A stretch of DNA of 47,095 nt, taken from positions 1-47,095 of the forward strand of contig NZ_JACEOL010000047.1 in the NCBI RefSeq assembly GCF_013868055.1, read 5' to 3'. Origin of the DNA: Thermoactinomyces mirandus. Lineage in GTDB: Bacteria; Bacillota; Bacilli; Thermoactinomycetales; Thermoactinomycetaceae. The translations under genes and the position numbers were made by a program. Under the pieces are notes generated by a model. The model saw nothing but the letters and a program-made list of their open reading frames with translations, was not told the origin of the DNA and did no database searches. Positions 41,576-47,095 of this stretch are shown piece after piece (position 1 is the stretch's first letter; every line of letters starts with the position of its first letter).

Positions 41576-44362
41576 TTAATGATTCAGATATAAATTTTTG
41601 CAAAGATTTACATATGGACAATAGCTGCAAGTCTTAGAAGGGCTCTGTTTCAATAAATCAGTTTGTAATGCTTCATCAATTATACTTTTAATTTTTGAAT
41701 CACCTAATTGTTTTCGTTTTTCCATATACCAAGAAGAGAATTGAGGTTTCTCGTCCATAACGGATGACCAAACTAAAAAGGTATCAAAATCATCTACATA
41801 AAACGGGTAGTTATTATTATAAATTTTTGTAATAACATAACTTGGTTTGTTGACAGTTACCCTTTTTCCTTCATTTAAATCTATTACAAACTTTTCACCA
41901 GATATAAAATCCCCAAATTTTACTTTAGGATTTTTTATATTGCAAGTAAATATTTGCCCAATGAAATTTTCAGCGAATAATTTTGCATAATAAGCAGCTT
42001 GATTAATTACATCTTCTCTTAAGGGAAACCATTTTCGTTCCTCTTCAAGTGCATTTTTTACTAATCTAGGAATTAGTCTGATTATGCTGTTTAACATATT
42101 ACAAGGAATTTCTTTACCTTTATACTTGTTTACTAATGAACGGATTGCATTTTTATAAACTTTTCTTGCCAAATAAAAACCCAACTGAAATTCGTTTGAA
42201 AATACATTTGAATCAGGATCCTTGAGTAGATAGTAAAAACGTCGTGCACATAGACGATATGTTGTTAAATCAGCAAAATTTAAACTGTCAGGAAATTGTT
42301 TAATAACAGGATATTGTTTTAGTTCTTCTTCGATATAATCTTTAGCCTCATATCCCATTATTTTGTACAAGATTTTTTCCTGAACCAACTCGTCTAACAA
42401 TTTATCCGTTTTTTTATTCACGTCAACTCCAAAGCTTCTAATGATTTCCAAAAAATAAGGAGAAGGATAAGTTGGTTTACCAAATGAGTCATTAGAAAAA
42501 GAAAAGCGAATACACTTTTTGGCGGATTGAAAAAGACAATAGAAATAATAACGAAAACGATCGGCATGTAACTTCTCCATTTCTTTTCCATTTTTAACTT
42601 TTAAGAGAGTAGTAGCCGACAAAATTGCAGCTTCTAAATCTGTATTCATTGGCCAATTATATTCCTCATAGTACGGATAATAATTTTGATTAAATTGCAT
42701 GACATAAATTTCTTTATATTCCTTGTAAATAATGTTATGTAAACTTGTTACCATCAATTTATTACTTCCAGCGACTTCTTCTGGTTTTTTCTCAATTTCA
42801 ATTTCTCCTGAAACAAAACGAATGAGTAAATCAGCAAATTCTTCAGCTGTCACCTTGATCTGGATGCTTTCTGATGAAATTTGAATAAATTCCTTCAATA
42901 ACTTATCGACTTCCCTAAAAAAGAAATAATCATTTTGTTTTGTTTTAATACGGGACTCTAATTCTGATATGATTTCATTTAATGAATTAACATATTCAGA
43001 TATATACTTTTCTCCTAAGTCGAATAATTGCTCCTGAAATCTTTTGATCTCTGTTAAAATAGTTTGCCATAACTCTAATTCTTTCTTATTAACCCCTTTT
43101 AGTGGATGATAAAAATAATCACTGAAATCAATTTGCTCATAAACCTCATTTAATTTATTGAATTGATCAATCCATTCATCAATTTTATCTAATCCTTCAA
43201 AAAATGTTTCTATTTTTTCAAAAGAGGACAAGCTTTCTTTTCCACCTATATACCAATCAGTGTTTAAAATTCGTTTAAACAAATTGATATCAAAAAAATC
43301 TTCATCGTTTCTTTTTCTTAAATCAATTTTAGAACCAAACAAAATCTTAATGAAATCAAGAGTAGTTAGCTGTTTAATTTGATTATCTTCAGTAATACAA
43401 GCCAATCCATACTGTTCAGCAATCTCCTTGACCATCGGGCGCAACTTTTTTGATTGTGGACTGATAATAGCCACATCACGAAGAGATATATGCTGACGAG
43501 CTACAGATTTTGAAATTAAATTGATTATATGACTAATTTCTTGTTCAATACTACTAAATTGGTAAAAAGAAATACTTTCGTCACGATAGGTTATTCCATC
43601 TGAAAATAATACCTTAGGTGCATTAGATAAATAAGAAGAGCCAGGATCAATTGTTCCAATTTTTTTCCACATATTCTCAGGTACATAGGTACTATACACT
43701 TTACGAATAATCTCATATGCTTGATTCACCCCTTGATCAGATCTTTCAAAAGGTACGATGAGAGTAACTTTTTTACCTAATTGTTCAAATCGATTCATTA
43801 AACATTCATGTAAATGGTTAAAAAAAAGAAAAGGTCCGTCCATGATCAGTTCATCAAATTCATAAAAATCTTTGTTCTGAACAAGATCTACAAACCGTGA
43901 GTATAAATCTGGTCTCTTTCCAGCAAGTCTCAAATACTCTTGATAAATTTCAACAACTATCTCCCAGGATTCTTCAAAACTAAGCTTATTAATTTCTTCG
44001 ATTGCCATGTTACTGCTTCTAAACATCATAAAAAGATTGACTAAATTTGCTGAAATAGTAATCCATTCTTCTGATTGAGGATAAACCTTTTGAATCGCAC
44101 GTTTAATTAAAATTAACACTTCACTCTTGGTTAAGGATTTGGATTTAACAATATACTTTATCCATCTATTAAACTCATAAATATATTCATTTACATCGAA
44201 CCCTTTAACTTTTAACCGATTCATCCTTTGTTGAATAAATATTTTTCGGTGACTTTCTAAAATCCATGTAGGTGTTAAATGGAGGATTTTCTTTCCTGAT
44301 TTATATTTAACTAATAGGTAATCATTTACATCGTTTGTGGAAGGAGTATAAATCAATTCCAC
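41576..44362 (-). CDS. AddB-like protein with C-terminal iron-sulfur cysteines
   Basis: A 928-residue protein. The N-terminal two thirds look like an inactive helicase fold as in AddB, with no Walker A. The C-terminal part keeps the four-cysteine pattern of AddB/Cas4-type iron-sulfur nucleases: one Cys in TYRLCARRFYYLL and three in CSYCPYVNLC. The usual PD-(D/E)XK core between them (GxxD and hhDYKTG) is not clear; the matching place reads YVITKIYN, lacking the acidic residue. It may therefore bind DNA without cutting, unless the residues have moved. It pairs with the AddA-like helicase gene downstream. Confidence 0.75.
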   Translation of the reverse strand: MELIYTPSTNDVNDYLLVKYKSGKKILHLTPTWILESHRKIFIQQRMNRLKVKGFDVNEYIYEFNRWIKYIVKSKSLTKSEVLILIKRAIQKVYPQSEEWITISANLVNLFMMFRSSNMAIEEINKLSFEESWEIVVEIYQEYLRLAGKRPDLYSRFVDLVQNKDFYEFDELIMDGPFLFFNHLHECLMNRFEQLGKKVTLIVPFERSDQGVNQAYEIIRKVYSTYVPENMWKKIGTIDPGSSYLSNAPKVLFSDGITYRDESISFYQFSSIEQEISHIINLISKSVARQHISLRDVAIISPQSKKLRPMVKEIAEQYGLACITEDNQIKQLTTLDFIKILFGSKIDLRKRNDEDFFDINLFKRILNTDWYIGGKESLSSFEKIETFFEGLDKIDEWIDQFNKLNEVYEQIDFSDYFYHPLKGVNKKELELWQTILTEIKRFQEQLFDLGEKYISEYVNSLNEIISELESRIKTKQNDYFFFREVDKLLKEFIQISSESIQIKVTAEEFADLLIRFVSGEIEIEKKPEEVAGSNKLMVTSLHNIIYKEYKEIYVMQFNQNYYPYYEEYNWPMNTDLEAAILSATTLLKVKNGKEMEKLHADRFRYYFYCLFQSAKKCIRFSFSNDSFGKPTYPSPYFLEIIRSFGVDVNKKTDKLLDELVQEKILYKIMGYEAKDYIEEELKQYPVIKQFPDSLNFADLTTYRLCARRFYYLLKDPDSNVFSNEFQLGFYLARKVYKNAIRSLVNKYKGKEIPCNMLNSIIRLIPRLVKNALEEERKWFPLREDVINQAAYYAKLFAENFIGQIFTCNIKNPKVKFGDFISGEKFVIDLNEGKRVTVNKPSYVITKIYNNNYPFYVDDFDTFLVWSSVMDEKPQFSSWYMEKRKQLGDSKIKSIIDEALQTDLLKQSPSKTCSYCPYVNLCKNLYLNH

Positions 44363-44668
44363 AATTAATTCCTCCCTCTATAAGAATAGATTTTTTCACT
44401 CATTCTCTCGTTTGGATTATGATCAACAGATAGGACTGCAGATTGTTTTGCTGTTTCTTTTGTTGATTTAAAATTCATTCTTGAGTTACCTCTTCTGCTA
44501 TTTAAGGGTTTACTGACCTAGGAAATACTTTTCTTTTTCTTTGTTTTTCATTACAAGAATGCCTTTTATATAGAAAAACTGCAATAATTTCATGATTATA
44601 TTATTTTCTTACATTTACTTATATATTATAATATTTAATTGTGAAGTAATTTTTAAGGGGGGATAAAA
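44363..44668. other. Divergent promoter region of the Dnd island
   Basis: About 300 AT-rich bases between the AddB-like gene and the plus-strand pair. A TATAAT hexamer in the run TTATATATTATAATATTTAA (near 44620-44640) is a likely -10 box for the plus-strand genes; no clear -35 was seen. Confidence 0.5.
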
Positions 44669-44863
44669 ATGATAAGATTAACGGAAGAAGAAGAAAAATT
44701 GCTAAAAGATAGTTGCGATAAAAACAAAGTGCAAACGGAACATATGAAAGAACTGATGGAAGTAGAACATAACTACAGTCTTCAGGAAAAAGCCAGAAGA
44801 GATGGATTAAAGGGATTGCTTAAAGAAAAAATTGAAAACTGGACAGGTGATCAGCAATCATGA
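44669..44863 (+). CDS. Small Dnd-associated protein (unknown function)
   Basis: A 64-residue, highly charged, helix-rich protein with no membrane segment. AAGGGGGG precedes the ATG at a good distance, so it is surely translated. Its end overlaps the start of the second DndD-like gene by 4 bases (ATGA), so the two are coupled and probably act together. It resembles short proteins often found beside DNA-modification systems, but I can assign no function. Confidence 0.75.
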   Translation: MIRLTEEEEKLLKDSCDKNKVQTEHMKELMEVEHNYSLQEKARRDGLKGLLKEKIENWTGDQQS

Positions 44864-46869
44864 AGTTTGTAAAACTTAAATTCAATAATTATAAAATTTA
44901 TTATGGAATACAAGAAATCGATCTGGATATTCCTCCACAGCAACCACCTTATCGAAAAAATTTGATTCTCATCGGCGGGTTAAATGGAAGTGGGAAAACG
45001 ACAATTTTGAAAGCAATCTGCCTTGCTTTATTCGCCCGTAGAGGAATGAGCAAAAAAGAATATGAAAAATTATTAAGTGACGCTATTAATAAAAAGGCAT
45101 TTAGTGAGGGGATCCGTAACTGTTCGGTTGCTTTAACACTTCAAAACGATGATGAGTTGATTACAATTGAAGTTATCCTTACATATAATGACCACGCAAG
45201 TTTAATCTCTGAAAATAGAAAAGTTTATATACTGGATCAAAAAACACAAGAGACTAGAGAGTTGACTAGTATTACTGGGGAACAATTTAATCACTTTATT
45301 AATGATCGAATCCCATTAGATACTGCTGGCTTTTTTTTATTTGATGGAGAAGAAATTCAAAGTTTGGTGGATAAACAGGATCAGGGAGAACTGAAAAAAG
45401 CCATACAACAAATTTTCTCTATCAACATTCTTAAAAAGCAAGAAAACGATCTAAAAAATTTACTTAGAGATTATGAAAAAGAGTATGCAGAAACAGCAAC
45501 TGATAAACAACATAAGTCTGTATTGATGGAAATCAATCAACTTAAGGATAAAATAGATCAACTACAAAATTTAAACCGGGAGATCAATGAAGAATTATCG
45601 GATTTAAATACCCAACGTAAGCTTATCGAACAAGATCGTAGAAAAAAATTGATTCAAAATCAAGATTCTAAAGCGATTATTCAAAAAGACATTGAAAGAT
45701 ATGAACAAGATTTACAAAAAAAAGAGGATGAAATTAAAAAGTTCGTTGAAAGAGATATTCATTTGTTACTCCTGAACCCATTTATCCAAAAATTGAAAGA
45801 TCGACTCTCGCTTGAAAAAAAGTATCGGATAAAGAAAAATATAATTAATGCCAAGTTTGAGACTTACGAAAAATTTATGGATCAATTAATCAAAGAATTA
45901 AAAGAAACATCGTTGCCTTTATTGAAAAATTATCAAGTCAATCAATTAAAATCAGCTGCAAAAAAAGCTTGGGCAATAATCCATGATATGAAAGAAGCAA
46001 AAGAACTTGAAAACTTTCAATTTCTTCACGATTTGTCTCAAGGAGATTATGAAAAATTAGCCCAGTATCCTGTAAGTTACCAAAATGAACTCAAAGAGAT
46101 GATTAAACGAAAAATCAAACTAAAAGGAGTTATATCTCGATTAGAAGAGAAGTTATCCGGTGCTCCAGATGCTCTTGATACCTCCGAAGAAGATCAGAAA
46201 CTGACAGAAATCAATCAACGGATTGGACAATTGTCGTATCAATTGAAAATGAATAAGCAATCCTTGATGACCTTTAATTCGGAACTGAGGAGCAAACAAA
46301 AAACATTCGCCCAAATAGAGCAAAAGCTAAACAAAAGGGTTTTCATACAAAGGAAAAGAGATTATACGAATAGGATTATTCAAGCAACCCGTGAATTTAT
46401 TGACGAATTTACCAAACTAAAATCATCAAAAATTCGCAATGAATTTAAATTCATCCTGGATCAATTAATCAGAAAAGATCAAGAGTTTTTTGATGTTGAA
46501 TTTGATGAGAACAAATACACATTCCAAATTTTCGATTTTCAAGGAAATAGGATTAATCTTCAAGATCGATCTGCTGGAGAAAAGCAAATCATTGCATTAT
46601 CATTTATCTGGGCACTCACAAAAACAGCTGGATTGCCTTTACCTTTTGTAATTGATACACCATTGGCAAGACTGGACAGTATTCATCGCAACCATCTCGT
46701 AAAATATTTCTTCAACCAACTAAGTGACCAAGTTATCATTTTATCTACGGATACTGAGATTAGCCAAGAATTCCAGGATGCAATGAAAAACTATCTTTTT
46801 AGAGAGTATCGCTTGGATTATATTGAGAAAAATCATACACAAATAAAAGAAGGTTATTTCATTTTTTAG
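44860..46869 (+). CDS. Second DndD-like SMC-type ATPase
   Basis: A 669-residue ATPase of the DndD family. Walker A is GGLNGSGKT (39-47), then the DndD hallmark FLFDGEEIQSLVDK, long coiled coils (about 190-530), the signature RSAGEKQIIALSFIW and Walker B/D-loop PFVIDTPLARLD. It is clearly related to but distinct from the operon DndD at 34940. It is expressed divergently with the small protein, so it is more likely the sensor/effector half of a defence module than part of the sulfur-inserting complex. That role is inference. Confidence 0.88.
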   Translation: MKFVKLKFNNYKIYYGIQEIDLDIPPQQPPYRKNLILIGGLNGSGKTTILKAICLALFARRGMSKKEYEKLLSDAINKKAFSEGIRNCSVALTLQNDDELITIEVILTYNDHASLISENRKVYILDQKTQETRELTSITGEQFNHFINDRIPLDTAGFFLFDGEEIQSLVDKQDQGELKKAIQQIFSINILKKQENDLKNLLRDYEKEYAETATDKQHKSVLMEINQLKDKIDQLQNLNREINEELSDLNTQRKLIEQDRRKKLIQNQDSKAIIQKDIERYEQDLQKKEDEIKKFVERDIHLLLLNPFIQKLKDRLSLEKKYRIKKNIINAKFETYEKFMDQLIKELKETSLPLLKNYQVNQLKSAAKKAWAIIHDMKEAKELENFQFLHDLSQGDYEKLAQYPVSYQNELKEMIKRKIKLKGVISRLEEKLSGAPDALDTSEEDQKLTEINQRIGQLSYQLKMNKQSLMTFNSELRSKQKTFAQIEQKLNKRVFIQRKRDYTNRIIQATREFIDEFTKLKSSKIRNEFKFILDQLIRKDQEFFDVEFDENKYTFQIFDFQGNRINLQDRSAGEKQIIALSFIWALTKTAGLPLPFVIDTPLARLDSIHRNHLVKYFFNQLSDQVIILSTDTEISQEFQDAMKNYLFREYRLDYIEKNHTQIKEGYFIF

Positions 46870-46951
46870 GGTGATTGACTAGTACTACAGTTGTAATTTT
46901 TTGAACTTAGTGTATGATGAATTTATTACAACTAGCTGATGGGGGATCCTA

Positions 46952-47095
46952 ATGGCCTTTCAAACGAATGAGGAACTTGTTGAACATAATGGAATAGACG
47001 CTTTGGCTTGGTCTGAGGAATTTGAAGCGTTAGCCAATCGGATTGGTAAACAGTTTCCGCGTGTGGAAGCGCGATAACGTTGTCGCGCTTATCTA
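46952..47095 (+). pseudogene. IS701-family transposase, 5' part with early stop, cut by the window end
   Basis: The ATG at 46952 opens MAFQTNEELVEHNGIDALAW, then EFEALANRIGKQFPRVEAR, which matches the N-terminus of IS701-type DDE transposases. A TAA at 47075-47077 interrupts it, and the family pattern resumes in the same frame afterwards (RCRAYL). The copy is thus broken by a nonsense change. An imperfect inverted repeat (TTGTAAT / ATTACAA, 46891-46937) just upstream may belong to the element end. Confidence 0.7.

Noticed and set aside
1..47095. CRISPR arrays, tRNA or rRNA genes
   Set aside because: No regularly spaced repeats, cloverleaf sequences or conserved rRNA segments were seen on either strand.

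Overview
The window looks like chromosomal DNA of a Bacillota (Firmicutes) bacterium, probably a member of the Bacilli. It has strong AGGAGG-type ribosome binding sites, frequent TTG/GTG starts, hairpin plus T-run terminators, Bacillus-like regulators and many insertion-sequence scars. The organism should be able to live at least partly without oxygen, because it carries a sodium-pumping decarboxylase operon and a [NiFe]-hydrogenase subunit. Genus cannot be fixed from this sequence. No rRNA, tRNA or CRISPR array was found.

Layout. (1) 1-950: a small hydrophobic secreted peptide resembling circular bacteriocin precursors, divergent from a two-gene unit (2-TM protein + XRE regulator). (2) 950-4350: a decayed zone with one winged-helix regulator, a frameshifted MFS transporter, two RHS/YD-repeat scraps around a small immunity-like membrane protein, and an internally deleted IS21-type element. 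(3) 4451-10040: a GrpB-family protein, a CynX/NimT-type MFS transporter, and a two-component system divergent from a lipoprotein multicopper oxidase (probable copper response). (4) 10089-19294: eight co-directional genes (methyltransferase, haem-oxygenase-like di-iron protein, homocitrate-synthase-like/cupin fusion, ATP-grasp ligase, asparagine-synthetase-like enzyme, MFS exporter, second ATP-grasp ligase, second methyltransferase). I read this as an undescribed biosynthetic cluster for a small peptide-like or amide metabolite. (5) 19640-21450: an IS3 scrap and an orphan [NiFe]-hydrogenase small subunit with its own terminator. (6) 22067-31851, minus strand: CoA-transferase, methylmalonyl-CoA mutase (two subunits), MeaB, epimerase and the four subunits of a Na+-translocating methylmalonyl-CoA decarboxylase, plus a DUF3870 gene. 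Together they make a closed succinate-to-propionate decarboxylation cycle. Two copies of the same structured leader RNA with a terminator precede the DUF3870 gene and the operon. (7) 32441-33391: a BASS-family transporter. (8) 33442-46869: a DNA phosphorothioation (Dnd) defence island, dndC-dndD-dndE-dndA, joined not to the usual dndFGH but to an AddA-like helicase, an AddB-like protein and a divergent small gene + second DndD-like ATPase. (9) The window ends inside an IS701-type transposase that carries an early stop codon.

The strongest candidates for something new are the region-4 cluster, the paired leader RNAs of region 6, and the unusual partner genes of the Dnd system in region 8. All assignments come from reading motifs by eye; no database search was run.
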